NCBI RefSeq assembly: GCF_049803795.1
Contig: NZ_JBNAGJ010000010.1
Location: 1-64,000, forward strand
Reading direction: 5' to 3'
Origin: Thalassobius sp002708925
GTDB lineage: Bacteria; Pseudomonadota; Alphaproteobacteria; Rhodobacterales; Rhodobacteraceae
Length of the DNA: 64,000 nt
Shown here piece after piece: positions 40,437 through 50,136 of the stretch (its first letter is position 1; the number at the start of each line of letters is the position of its first letter). The notes below the pieces were generated by a model. That model was not told the origin of the DNA. It ran no database searches and worked only from the letters and a program-made list of their open reading frames with translations. The translations under genes and the position numbers were made by a program.

Positions 40437-42284
40437 ATGCTACGGATCGACGACCTGCACTATTCCATCGAGGGCCGCCCCATTTTCGAAGGGGCCAGCG
40501 CCACCATTCCCACCGGCCATAAGGTGGGCCTGATCGGCCGTAATGGCGCGGGCAAAACCACCTTGTTCAAGCTGATCCGGGGCGATCTGCATCTGGACAG
40601 CGGGTCCATCCAAATCCCGGCCCGCGCCCGTATCGGCGGCGTCGCGCAGGAAGTGCCGGGCAACGAGGTTTCCTTGCTGGACACGGTTCTGGCCGCCGAT
40701 ACCGAACGCGCCGCCCTGATGGCCGAATCCGAGACCGCCACCGACCCCACCCGCATTGCGGACATCCAGACCCGTCTGGCCGACATCGACGCCTGGTCAG
40801 CCGAGGCGCGGGCCTCCTCGATCCTGCGGGGGCTGGGGTTTGACGCGGACGAACAGAAAATGCCGTGCAGCGCCTTTTCCGGGGGCTGGCGGATGCGCGT
40901 GGCCCTGGCCGCCGTGCTGTTTTCGCAGCCCGATTACCTGCTCTTGGACGAACCCACCAACTATCTGGATCTCGAAGGTGCGCTGTGGCTGGAAAACTAT
41001 CTGGCCAAATATCCGCATACCGTGATCATCGTCAGCCATGACCGGGAACTCCTGAACCGCGCGGTCGGCGCGATCCTGCATCTGGAGAACCACAAGCTCA
41101 CCTATTACACCGGCCCCTATGACCAGTTCGTACGCCAACGCGCCGAGCAGCGCGCCGTGCAGGCCGCCCAGGCCAAGAAACAAGAGGCCCGCCGCGCCCA
41201 TCTGCAATCCTTTGTGGATCGGTTCAAGGCCAAGGCGACCAAGGCCAAACAGGCGCAATCGCGCGTGAAGATGCTGGAGAAAATGGACGTGATCCGCGCC
41301 CCCGAGGATGCCGCCCGCACCGTTTTTTCCTTTCCCGAACCCGAAGAGCTGTCGCCCCCCATCATCTCGGCCGAGGGCGCGGTGGTGGGCTATGGCGACA
41401 CGCCCATTCTGAAGCGTCTGAACCTGCGCATTGATCAGGACGACCGCATCGCCCTGCTGGGTAAGAACGGTCAGGGCAAATCCACGCTGGCCAAGCTGCT
41501 GTCCGACCGCCTGCCGGTGATGGAGGGGCGGATCTCGCGTTCCTCCAAACTGCGCATCGGGTTTTTCGCCCAGCATCAGGTGGACGAGCTGCACGTCGAT
41601 GAAACGCCCCTGCAACATATCCAGCGCGAGTTGCCCGACCAGACCCCGGCCAAGCTGCGCGCCCGTCTGGCCGGGTTTGGCCTGATGGCCGAGCAAGCCG
41701 AAACCGAGGTCGGCCGCCTGTCGGGCGGTCAAAAGGCGCGCCTGTCGCTGCTGCTGGCCACCCTGCCCGCGCCGCATCTGCTGATCCTGGATGAGCCGAC
41801 CAACCACCTGGACATCGAATCCCGCGAGGCCCTGATGGAGGCGCTGAACGCCTATTCCGGCGCCGTCGTGCTGGTCAGCCACGACATGCACCTTTTGTCG
41901 ATGGTCGCCGACCGGCTGTGGCTGGTCAGCGGCGGCACCGTCAAACCCTATGACGAAGACCTGTCCGAATATCGCCGGATGCTGCTGCAATCGGACGCGC
42001 CCCCCAAACCGGCCAGCAAGCCGGCCGCGCCCAAACGCGCCGGGCGCGATCAGCTTCTGACCCTGCGCGCCGAAGTGCGCAAATGCGAGGACCGGGTCGA
42101 AAAACTCTCGCAGATGGAAGACAAGCTGCAAACCCTGCTGAACGATCCTGAACTTTTCACCACAAAGAAGGATCAGGCCGTCCCCCTGCAAAAGAAATAC
42201 GCCGAGTTGCAAGAGGCCATGGCCCGCGCGGAATCGCTGTGGATGGAGGCTCTGGAGAAGCTGGAGCAGGCCGAAGCCAGCTAA
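40437..42284 (+). CDS. ABC-F family ATPase (YheS/Uup-like)
   Basis: The 615-residue protein has two ABC domains without membrane segments: Walker A GRNGAGKTT near 33 and GKNGQGKST near 340. The signatures FSGGWRMR and LSGGQKAR are present, as are both Walker B LLDEPTN(Y/H)LD motifs. A linker lies between and there is a C-terminal coiled-coil region (about 540-610, rich in Lys/Glu/Leu). ABC-F proteins of this type act on ribosomes or translation. Start choice at 40437 matches the usual MLRIDDL beginning. Confidence 0.92.
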   Translation: MLRIDDLHYSIEGRPIFEGASATIPTGHKVGLIGRNGAGKTTLFKLIRGDLHLDSGSIQIPARARIGGVAQEVPGNEVSLLDTVLAADTERAALMAESETATDPTRIADIQTRLADIDAWSAEARASSILRGLGFDADEQKMPCSAFSGGWRMRVALAAVLFSQPDYLLLDEPTNYLDLEGALWLENYLAKYPHTVIIVSHDRELLNRAVGAILHLENHKLTYYTGPYDQFVRQRAEQRAVQAAQAKKQEARRAHLQSFVDRFKAKATKAKQAQSRVKMLEKMDVIRAPEDAARTVFSFPEPEELSPPIISAEGAVVGYGDTPILKRLNLRIDQDDRIALLGKNGQGKSTLAKLLSDRLPVMEGRISRSSKLRIGFFAQHQVDELHVDETPLQHIQRELPDQTPAKLRARLAGFGLMAEQAETEVGRLSGGQKARLSLLLATLPAPHLLILDEPTNHLDIESREALMEALNAYSGAVVLVSHDMHLLSMVADRLWLVSGGTVKPYDEDLSEYRRMLLQSDAPPKPASKPAAPKRAGRDQLLTLRAEVRKCEDRVEKLSQMEDKLQTLLNDPELFTTKKDQAVPLQKKYAELQEAMARAESLWMEALEKLEQAEAS

Positions 42285-42397
42285 AATCCTGCATCAAAAA
42301 TGGACAGCAAAACACTGCTTTTAAAAGATTAATCCCAAAACCAGCCATTCCAGAACAGAGACTGGCACCAAACCCGCGCCCCGGATAGCATAGCCCC

Positions 42398-43018
42398 ATG
42401 GACACCGCATTCCTTATCACCGGCTTTGTCACGTTGTTCGTGATCATCGACCCAATCGGCCTGACCCCGATGTTCGTGGCCCTGACCCAGGGCATGGCCT
42501 CCAAGCGGCGCAGATCCATTGCGTTCCGCGCTGTTATTGTGGCGTTTTTCGTGCTCAGCCTGTTCACCGTGTTCGGCGAGGCGGTGCTGGGTTTCGTCGG
42601 AATATCAATGCCCGCCTTCCGGATCGCCGGGGGATTGTTGCTGTTTCTTACGGCTCTGGACATGCTGTTTCAGCGGCGTGAAAAACGGCGCGAGGATCAG
42701 GCCGACGACGAGGATCATCAGGATGACCCGTCTGTTTTTCCCCTTGGGATTCCGCTGATCGCCGGGCCCGGAGCAATCGCCACCATGATCCTTCTGGCCG
42801 GGCAGCAGCCGGGATATGCAGGGATTGCGCTGGTTCTGGGGATTATGGTCTCGGTCCTGGTGATCGTGTTTTTGCTATTCATGACAGCAGGTTGGCTAGA
42901 GAAAGCCCTGGGGAAAACCGGCATCAGCGTGGTCACCCGATTGCTGGGCATGTTGCTCTCGGCGCTGGCGGTGCAGTTCGTTCTGGACGGGCTGCGCGCC
43001 TTTGGTTTCGCCGCATAG
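42398..43018 (+). CDS. MarC family integral membrane protein
   Basis: A 206-residue protein with about six membrane helices and the MarC-family strings LFVIIDPIGLTPMFVALT at the N-terminus and PLIAGPGAIATMILL in the middle. Between helices 3 and 4 is an acidic stretch (DQADDEDHQDD). Function of the family is not established. It precedes the protease gene by 63 bases on the same strand. Confidence 0.9.
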   Translation: MDTAFLITGFVTLFVIIDPIGLTPMFVALTQGMASKRRRSIAFRAVIVAFFVLSLFTVFGEAVLGFVGISMPAFRIAGGLLLFLTALDMLFQRREKRREDQADDEDHQDDPSVFPLGIPLIAGPGAIATMILLAGQQPGYAGIALVLGIMVSVLVIVFLLFMTAGWLEKALGKTGISVVTRLLGMLLSALAVQFVLDGLRAFGFAA

Positions 43019-43081
43019 GATGAAAACCGCGATAAAGCTCTTATATGATGAAGCAGGGGTTAACAGCGAAGGACCATCTGC

Positions 43082-43660
43082 ATGACCAGCTGGGAATTTG
43101 GGCGCATCATCTACTTGGTTTTGCTGCTGGTGGTCGTTGGCGGCTGGTTTTTCATACAGAACCGCAATGGCCTGTCAAAGCTGCTGCAACAGGCCCTGAT
43201 CTGGGTGTTTCTGTTCATCGGCGTGATCGCGGCCATCGGCCTGTGGGAGGACGTGCGCAACATTAGCTCTCCCAGGCAAGCCATTCATTCCAATGGACAA
43301 ATTGAGATCCCCGCCTCTCCGGACGGGCATTTTTACCTGACGGCGCAAATCAACGGCACGCCTGTGCGCTTCGTTGTGGACACCGGCGCGACGGATATTG
43401 TGCTTAGCCGTCAGGATGCGCTGAAATCCGGGCTGGACCCCGAAGAGCTAACCTTCCTGGGCGAGGCCATGACCGCGAATGGGGTGGTCAGGACGGCTCC
43501 GGTGCGGCTGCAATCGGTGTCTGTTGGGCCGATCCTTGATCAGAATGTGCGCGCCTGGGTGAATGGGGGCGAAATGGACAGCTCTTTGTTGGGCATGTCC
43601 TATTTGCGGCGCTATTCAGGGATCGAGATCACGCCGAAATCGCTGACGCTGACCAGATAA
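43082..43660 (+). CDS. Membrane-anchored retropepsin-like aspartic protease (TIGR02281 type)
   Basis: A 192-residue protein with two N-terminal hydrophobic segments (about residues 9-24 and 38-56), then a single-chain retropepsin-like domain with the catalytic VDTGATDIVLS near residue 100. The family forms homodimeric aspartic proteases; members are present across alphaproteobacteria, and the substrates are unknown. AAGGA precedes the ATG. Confidence 0.88.
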   Translation: MTSWEFGRIIYLVLLLVVVGGWFFIQNRNGLSKLLQQALIWVFLFIGVIAAIGLWEDVRNISSPRQAIHSNGQIEIPASPDGHFYLTAQINGTPVRFVVDTGATDIVLSRQDALKSGLDPEELTFLGEAMTANGVVRTAPVRLQSVSVGPILDQNVRAWVNGGEMDSSLLGMSYLRRYSGIEITPKSLTLTR

Positions 43661-43678
43661 GCTTTGGCCTGCAACCCC

Positions 43679-44134
43679 TTAGGATTCGGCCTTTTTTTCC
43701 CATTTTCCGGATTCTTCTGACCAGTATTGCGCCGCGCAGCCGGCGTCTGTCAGCAGCTTCCACTGCACGCGCGCCTCCTGAACGGCCTGCTCATCCGTGC
43801 CATCGAACAGGATGCAGATGCGCTCAAAGCTGTTCACCTCTTCGGCGGAAATCCGGGCCCCGTCCACGCACATCACACATTGCGGATCATTGGCGGCGGG
43901 GCCGGTTGTCAGCAACACCGGCTGAAGCGCATCATGCGCCCCCCCCGCCAGCCCATGCGGCAAGAACTGCTCTTCGGGGCCCAGCCAGAGCTTCTGATCC
44001 AGCCAGTCCAGCCGCCCCTGATCCGTGCCGCGCACGGCCACCTTCCAACCAGCCTGAAGCGATTTGTCCAACAGCATGGGCAGGGTCGCCTCTAACGGGC
44101 GGCGCGTCAGATGATAGAAGAAGGCCGCGCCCAA
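43679..44134 (-). CDS. holC: DNA polymerase III chi subunit
   Basis: A 151-residue HolC: it begins GAAFFYHLTRRPLEATLPMLLDKSL and has LDWLDQKLWLGPEEQFLPHG and ICILFDGTDEQAVQEAR. Chi links the clamp loader to SSB. It starts with TTG 3 bases after the pepA stop, typical of the pepA-holC pair. Its length is normal. Confidence 0.92.
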   Translation of the reverse strand: MGAAFFYHLTRRPLEATLPMLLDKSLQAGWKVAVRGTDQGRLDWLDQKLWLGPEEQFLPHGLAGGAHDALQPVLLTTGPAANDPQCVMCVDGARISAEEVNSFERICILFDGTDEQAVQEARVQWKLLTDAGCAAQYWSEESGKWEKKAES

Positions 44135-44137
44135 GGA

Positions 44138-45601
44138 TCAGGCCTCAAAGCGGTTGGCGATCAGCCGGTTCAGCGCCAGAACGCCCCAGCCCGTCGCGCC
44201 TTTGGGGGCATATTTCGTGTCCGCTTTCACACTGGCGACCCCGGCAATATCCAGGTGGATCCAGGGGGTTTCCTCTTTCACGAAACGGCGCAGGAATTGC
44301 GCCGCGGTGATCGAGCCCGCAGGCCGCCCGCCAGAGTTTTTAATATCCGCGATGGCCGATTTGATCATGTCGTCATAGGCCTGGCCCATGGGCAGACGCC
44401 AGGCGCCCTCGCCCTCTTGGCCGGCGGCCTTCAGGAAATCGGCGCAGATGTCATCGTTATTCGAGAAGACCCCGGCATTTTCATGCCCCAGCCCGATAAT
44501 CACCGCGCCGGTCAGCGTGGCCAGGTTGATCATCCCCGTCGGATTGAACCGTTCCTGCGCGTACCACAGCACGTCGGCCAGCACCAGGCGCCCCTCAGCA
44601 TCGGTGTTGATCACCTCGATCGTGTCGCCCTTCATCGAGGTCACCACGTCGCCCGGACGCGTCGCCGTGCCCGAGGGCATGTTTTCCACCAGCCCCACCA
44701 GGCCCACGACATGAGCGGGGGCCTTGCGCAGGGCCAGCGTCTTCATCACGCCCGCCACGACGCCCGCGCCGCCCATATCCATGGTCATGTCTTCCATGCC
44801 AGCAGCCGGTTTCAGCGAAATCCCGCCTGTATCGAACACCACGCCCTTGCCGACCAGAGCCAGCGGCGCGCCCTCGGCGCCCTTCCATTGCATGACCACC
44901 ACCTTGGACGGGCTGGCCGAGCCCTGGCCCACGGACAGCAGGCTGCCCATGCCCAATTCCTCCAGCTTGTCCTCGTCCAGCACTTCAACCTCGACGCCCA
45001 GTTCGGTCAGGGCCTCCAGACGGTTGGCAAATTCGGTGGTTGTCAGATAGTTGGCCGGCTCAGAGACCAGATCGCGGGTGAAAAAGACGCCCTCGGCCAC
45101 GGCCAGTTTCGGGGCGGCCTTTTCTGTCATCTCTTCGGGTTTCGAGCACATGACGGTCACGCCGGCGGCATCCTCTGCGGGGGCGCTTTTGCGGTCGGTA
45201 AAGCTGTAGGCGCGCAAGGCGATCCCCAGGGCAAGCTCCTCGGATCGTTGCAGATTTCCGGCCAGAACCAACAGCGCGGCCTTACCTTTGCAGCGCGCCA
45301 GCGCCGCCCCGGCCCGGCGCACGGTTTCCACATCGGCACGGCGGGGCAGCTTGATCAGGTCCAGCGCCTCGGCCTCCATGCCGACGGGCCAGGCCAGGGT
45401 GGTGACATCGCCGTCTTTCAGTTTTTCGAAGGCGTCGGATTCGATGAACCGTTTCACAGCGCCCTTGGACAGCCGGTTCGCGCGCGAGCCCCCCTGCCCC
45501 AGTTTTCCGTCCTCGCCCACCACAACGGCAACGCGTCCGGCAAAGCTGGCGATCTGGTCGATCTGGGTCTCGGTGAACTGGATGGAAACGGGTGTCGTCA
45601 T
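44138..45601 (-). CDS. pepA: Leucyl aminopeptidase (M17)
   Basis: A 487-residue M17 aminopeptidase with the metal-binding signature NTDAEGRLVLAD near residue 340 and LVGKGVVFDTGGISLKP near 256. It cleaves N-terminal residues and may also bind DNA as in E. coli. The ATG at 45601 has a strong AAGGAGG site; the longer frame to 45628 is less likely. It is followed by holC. Confidence 0.95.
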   Translation of the reverse strand: MTTPVSIQFTETQIDQIASFAGRVAVVVGEDGKLGQGGSRANRLSKGAVKRFIESDAFEKLKDGDVTTLAWPVGMEAEALDLIKLPRRADVETVRRAGAALARCKGKAALLVLAGNLQRSEELALGIALRAYSFTDRKSAPAEDAAGVTVMCSKPEEMTEKAAPKLAVAEGVFFTRDLVSEPANYLTTTEFANRLEALTELGVEVEVLDEDKLEELGMGSLLSVGQGSASPSKVVVMQWKGAEGAPLALVGKGVVFDTGGISLKPAAGMEDMTMDMGGAGVVAGVMKTLALRKAPAHVVGLVGLVENMPSGTATRPGDVVTSMKGDTIEVINTDAEGRLVLADVLWYAQERFNPTGMINLATLTGAVIIGLGHENAGVFSNNDDICADFLKAAGQEGEGAWRLPMGQAYDDMIKSAIADIKNSGGRPAGSITAAQFLRRFVKEETPWIHLDIAGVASVKADTKYAPKGATGWGVLALNRLIANRFEA

Positions 45602-45728
45602 TTGGGGCCTCCTTGGCTGCTCTGACACGAGTCCTAGCGTGACCTTGCCACCTTGACCAGATAGCAGTTTTCCCCCGGCGGCGCTTGGGGTAACACTGAC
45701 CGCAATATGTGGTTCCCGGGGGGGTATC

Positions 45729-46862
45729 TTGGCCAGATTCGACAGATATATGCTGTCTCAGCTTATGGTCCTGTTTGGATTCTTTTCGCTGGTGCTGGTG
45801 TCCGTTTATTGGATTAACCGGGCCGTGCGCCTGTTCGATAAGCTGATTGGCGATGGGCAGTCGGCCTTTGTTTTCCTGGAATTCACCGCGCTGACCCTGC
45901 CTAATGTGATCCGGCTGGTGCTGCCGATGGCGGCGTTTGCGGCCTCGGTTTACGTGACCAACCGGCTGAGCAGCGAATCCGAGCTGGTGGTGATGCAGGC
46001 CACGGGCTACAGCCCCTGGCGTCTGGCGCGTCCGGTGGTCACCTATGGGCTGATCGTGGGGCTGATGATGTCGGCGCTGACGCATCTTCTGGTGCCTGCC
46101 AGCCTGTACCAAATGCAGCAGCGCGAGGCCGAGATCGCCGAAAACGTCACCGCCAAACTGCTGACCGAGGGCACGTTCCTGCATCCTACTGACGGGGTGA
46201 CGTTCTTCATCCGTGAAATCACCCCCGATGGCGCGCTGGAGGATGTGTTCCTGTCGGATCGCCGCCGCGAGGACCGCGCCCAGACATACACGGCCACCCG
46301 TGCCTATCTGGCCAATCAGGATGGCGCGGTCAAACTGGTGATGCTGGACGGGATGGCGCAAAGCTTTACCCGCGACGGCAACCGGCTGTTTACCACGCAT
46401 TTCACCGATTTTTCCTATGACATCACCGGCCTGATCCGCAAAACCGAGGCCCAGACCCGCGGCGTGCGCCATACCGGCACGCTGGAGATGCTGCGCTTTC
46501 CCGGCCGGATCGCGGCCGAAACCGGCGAAACCGTTGGCCGCGTCATCGAAGAGGCGCACGGAAGGATCAACCAGGCCTTCTTGTGCCTGGCGGCGGCCCT
46601 GATCGGGTTCGCCACGCTCTTGGTGGGCAGTTTCTCGCGCTTCGGCGTCTGGCGGCAGATCGTGGCGGCGCTGGTGCTGCTGGTGCTGGTGAAACTGGTC
46701 GAGGGCGTCTCGGCCGATGCGGTGCAGGCCACCCCGGCCATGTGGCCGCTGGCCTATGCGCCCTCGGTGGCGGGTATCGCGATGGCCGCCGGGCTGCTGG
46801 CCTGGGCCGGACGCAGCCGCCGCCCCCGCAAGCCCCACCCCCTGCCGGAGGCCCCGGCATGA
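45729..46862 (+). CDS. lptF: LPS export ABC permease LptF
   Basis: A 377-residue YjgP/YjgQ family permease with two N-terminal membrane helices, a long periplasmic domain (about 120-270) and four C-terminal helices. It forms the LptB2FG complex with LptG and LptB. Start is TTG at 45729 behind a G-rich site; the ATG at 45750 would be an alternative. LptG follows with a 4-base overlap. Confidence 0.92.
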   Translation: MARFDRYMLSQLMVLFGFFSLVLVSVYWINRAVRLFDKLIGDGQSAFVFLEFTALTLPNVIRLVLPMAAFAASVYVTNRLSSESELVVMQATGYSPWRLARPVVTYGLIVGLMMSALTHLLVPASLYQMQQREAEIAENVTAKLLTEGTFLHPTDGVTFFIREITPDGALEDVFLSDRRREDRAQTYTATRAYLANQDGAVKLVMLDGMAQSFTRDGNRLFTTHFTDFSYDITGLIRKTEAQTRGVRHTGTLEMLRFPGRIAAETGETVGRVIEEAHGRINQAFLCLAAALIGFATLLVGSFSRFGVWRQIVAALVLLVLVKLVEGVSADAVQATPAMWPLAYAPSVAGIAMAAGLLAWAGRSRRPRKPHPLPEAPA

Positions 46863-47956
46863 CGCTCTATTTCTATTTCGCGCGCAAATTCGCACTGATC
46901 TTTCTGGGCATTCTGGGCGTGTTTTTCCTGCTGATGACCATGATTGATCTGGTCGAGCAGATCAGCCGGTTTTCGGCCCTGGGCGTGGCCTTGCCGCAGA
47001 TTGTCGAGCTGACGCTGCTGAACACGCCGCAGGCGATCTACAATATCCTGCCGCTGGTGATGATTCTGGCGACGATTGCGCTGTTTCTGGGGCTGGCGCG
47101 CTCGTCTGAATTGGTGGTGACGCGGGCGGCCGGGCGCTCGGCGCTGCGCAGCCTTCTGGCCCCGATTTCCGTGGCCGCGCTGATCGGCGTTCTGGCTGTG
47201 GCGATGTTCAATCCGATCGTCGCGGCGACCTCGAAACGCTATTCCGAACTGTATGAATCCTATCGCAACGAGGGCGCGGATATTCTGTCGATCAGCTCTG
47301 AGGGGCTGTGGCTGCGCCAAGGCGGGCGCGAGGGGCAGACGGTGATCCGCGCCGCCAGCGCCAATCCCGACGGGACCACGCTGTTTGACGTGACTTTTCT
47401 GGCCTATGCGCCCGAAGGCGGGCCGTTCCGCCGCATTCAGGCCGAAAGCGCCACCCTGCTGGACGGTGCCTGGGCGTTGACGAACGCCAAGGTCTGGCCG
47501 CTGACCGCCGGTCTGAACCCCGAGGCCGGGGCCAAGACGCATGACACGCTCAGCCTGCCCTCGACCCTGACTCAGGACCGGATTCGCGATAGTTTCGGCA
47601 CGCCGGGCGTGATTTCCGTCTGGGATCTGCCGCGCTATATCCAGCAGCTGCAAGAGGCCGGGTTCTCGGCCCGCCGCCACGCCGTCTGGCTGCAAATGGA
47701 GCTGGCCCGGCCGCTGTTCCTGATGGCCATGGTGCTGATCGCCTCGGCCTTTACCATGCGACACACGCGGTTTGGGCACACGGGGATTGCGGTGCTGACG
47801 GCGATCATGCTGGGTTTCAGCCTGTATTACATCCGCAATTTTGCGCAGATCCTGGGGGAAAACGGACAGATTCCCGTGATGTTGGCCGCCTGGGCCCCGC
47901 CTGCGGCCTCGGTGCTCTTGGCGCTTGGGCTGCTTCTGCATATGGAGGACGGATGA
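46859..47956 (+). CDS. lptG: LPS export ABC permease LptG
   Basis: A 365-residue YjgP/YjgQ permease beginning YFARKFALIFLGILGVFFLL, with a periplasmic domain and C-terminal helices (RPLFLMAMVLIASAFTMR; ILGENGQIP). It pairs with LptF. Both ends overlap the neighbours by 4 bases; a longer frame beginning at 46583 lies in lptF and is rejected. Confidence 0.93.
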   Translation: MTLYFYFARKFALIFLGILGVFFLLMTMIDLVEQISRFSALGVALPQIVELTLLNTPQAIYNILPLVMILATIALFLGLARSSELVVTRAAGRSALRSLLAPISVAALIGVLAVAMFNPIVAATSKRYSELYESYRNEGADILSISSEGLWLRQGGREGQTVIRAASANPDGTTLFDVTFLAYAPEGGPFRRIQAESATLLDGAWALTNAKVWPLTAGLNPEAGAKTHDTLSLPSTLTQDRIRDSFGTPGVISVWDLPRYIQQLQEAGFSARRHAVWLQMELARPLFLMAMVLIASAFTMRHTRFGHTGIAVLTAIMLGFSLYYIRNFAQILGENGQIPVMLAAWAPPAASVLLALGLLLHMEDG

Positions 47957-50133
47957 GCCGTAAATTCGCCCCCCCGGCCGCGCTGGCCCTGATCGGCGCG
48001 CTGGCCCTCTTGCCTGTTTCTGCCGCTGCGCAAGGCGCTGAGACTGAAACCAGCCCCCCTGCGGTGCTGGTGGCCGACAGCCTGTCCCTGTCCGGCCGCA
48101 CCCGGCTGATCGCGCAGGGCCATGTGGAGGTCATGCACGGCAACGCCCGCCTGAAAGCCGCGCGGATCGAATATGACCGCACCAAGGATCAACTGATCAT
48201 CACCGGCCCGATCACCCTGACCGAGGGCGAGGATACCGTGATCCTTGCGGGCTCGGGCGAGTTGGACAGCAAGCTGGAAAACGGCATCCTGCGCGGCGCG
48301 CGCATGGTGTTCGAACAGCAGGTGCAGCTGGCCGCCAATCAGATCAACCGCATCGGCGGGCGCTATACGCAGCTTTACAAGGTGGCGGCGACCTCGTGTC
48401 AGGTGTGCAATTCCAACACGCCCCCCGTCTGGCAAATCCGCGCCCAGCGGACGATCCACGATCAGCAGGAACGCCAGCTCTATTTCGAAAACGCGCAGTT
48501 GCGGCTGCTGGATGTGCCGGTGATGTGGCTGCCCCGGATGCGCCTGCCCGACCCTACGCTGGAACGCGCCAGCGGGTTTCTGATTCCCTCGTTGAAACAA
48601 AGCTCGGAACTGGGGCTGGGGATTCGAATCCCCTATTTCATCAAGATCGGCGATCACAAAGACCTGACGCTAACCCCTTATCTGTCGGCTGAAACCACCA
48701 CGCTGGAATGGCGCTATCGGCAGGCCTTTCGCACCGGGCGTATCGAATTCGAAGGTGCGCTGACGGATGACACCCTTCTGCCGGGCGAGCAGCGCGGCTA
48801 TGTTTTTGCCGACGGGCTGTTCGATCTGCCACAGGATTACAAACTGTCCTTCGGCATCGAAGCCGTGACCGACCGCGCCTATCTGCTGGATTACCTGTAT
48901 TCCGAAAAGGACCGCCTGAAGAGCGAGATCGCCGTCACCCGCGTCAAACGCGATGAATACCGGCGGGCGGCTCTGGTGTCCTTTCAGACGCTGCGCGAGG
49001 GCGAGGATAACTCGACCATCCCGACGATCATCGGAGATCTGGAATACGAGCGCCGGCTGTTCCCGGCCCGTCTGGGCGGCGAGCTGCGCCTGAACCTGGC
49101 CAGCCACGCGCATTACCGTTACTCGGATCTGGCCACGGACGGGCCGGACAGCGACATCTGGGGCGACGGGCGCGATGTCAGCCGGGCCGAGATGTCCGCC
49201 CAATGGCTGCGCAGCTGGAGCTTTGGGCCCGGCATTCAGGCGGAATTCATGGCCGGGGCCTCGGTGGATGCCTATACGGTGCGGCAAGACGCGGTGGCCG
49301 CAATCAATAACGAGGTGCTGCTGACCCCGCAGACCGCGCTGACCCTGCGCTGGCCCTGGCTGAAAACCGGACGGGGGGGCACGGTTCATGTGGTGGAGCC
49401 CGTGCTGATGATGGGCTGGGTTGGCGGCGACGGGCTGGACATTCCCAATGACGAAAGCACCCGCGTCGAATTTGACGAGGGCAATCTGCTGTCCCTGTCG
49501 CATTTCCCCGCCCCTGACCGGCGCGCGCGCGGTGCGGCGGCCGCGATCGGGCTGAACTGGACGCGCACGGCGGCCAGCGGCTGGGGCTCGACCCTGACCC
49601 TGGGCCAGGTTCTGCGCGAGGACGAGGACGCCGCGTTCTCGCAAACCTCGGGGCTGTCGGGCACGCGCTCGGATCTGCTGGTGGCGGCGCAGCTGCGCAA
49701 TGACAAGGGGCTGAACCTGACCGCCCGCGCTCTGATGGGCAGCGGCGCCGATCTGCACAAGGCCGAGGCCCGCGCCAGCTGGCAGACCTCGAAATCGGGG
49801 TTCGGGCTGTCCTATGTCTGGCTGGGCGCCGATGCGGACGAGGACCGCGCCAACACGGTGTCCGAATGGTCCCTGGACGGGTATCACCGTTTTTCCCGGC
49901 ACTGGTCGGGGACGGCCAACTGGCGCTATGATGTGGCCGACCGCCGCGCCACCGAGGCCGCCCTGGGTTTGCGCTATATGAACGAATGTATCGAGGTAAA
50001 CATGTCCCTGTCGCGGCGCTTTACCAGTTCGACGATTGTTGATCCGTCAACGAATTTCGGCTTTACCGTGGGTCTAAGGGGGTTTAGCGCTGGCAGCAAT
50101 GATCGCAGCTATACCCGCACCTGTAGGAACTAA
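47953..50133 (+). CDS. lptD: LPS-assembly outer-membrane protein LptD
   Basis: A 726-residue LptD. It has a signal sequence (ALALIGALALLPVSAAAQ), an OstA-like N-terminal domain (about 45-150, with LIAQGHVEVMHGNARLKA), and a large beta barrel. Cys pairs for the disulfide-bonded plug are present (SCQVC near 150; C-terminal NECIE and RTCRN). LptD inserts LPS into the outer leaflet. The surA gene 3 bases downstream encodes its likely chaperone. Confidence 0.93.
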   Translation: MSRKFAPPAALALIGALALLPVSAAAQGAETETSPPAVLVADSLSLSGRTRLIAQGHVEVMHGNARLKAARIEYDRTKDQLIITGPITLTEGEDTVILAGSGELDSKLENGILRGARMVFEQQVQLAANQINRIGGRYTQLYKVAATSCQVCNSNTPPVWQIRAQRTIHDQQERQLYFENAQLRLLDVPVMWLPRMRLPDPTLERASGFLIPSLKQSSELGLGIRIPYFIKIGDHKDLTLTPYLSAETTTLEWRYRQAFRTGRIEFEGALTDDTLLPGEQRGYVFADGLFDLPQDYKLSFGIEAVTDRAYLLDYLYSEKDRLKSEIAVTRVKRDEYRRAALVSFQTLREGEDNSTIPTIIGDLEYERRLFPARLGGELRLNLASHAHYRYSDLATDGPDSDIWGDGRDVSRAEMSAQWLRSWSFGPGIQAEFMAGASVDAYTVRQDAVAAINNEVLLTPQTALTLRWPWLKTGRGGTVHVVEPVLMMGWVGGDGLDIPNDESTRVEFDEGNLLSLSHFPAPDRRARGAAAAIGLNWTRTAASGWGSTLTLGQVLREDEDAAFSQTSGLSGTRSDLLVAAQLRNDKGLNLTARALMGSGADLHKAEARASWQTSKSGFGLSYVWLGADADEDRANTVSEWSLDGYHRFSRHWSGTANWRYDVADRRATEAALGLRYMNECIEVNMSLSRRFTSSTIVDPSTNFGFTVGLRGFSAGSNDRSYTRTCRN

Positions 50134-50136
50134 AGG

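Noticed and set aside
43661..43700. Bidirectional terminator between the aspartic protease gene and holC
   Set aside because: A run of seven T follows GGCC, but the stem is only about 4 bp, too weak to claim.
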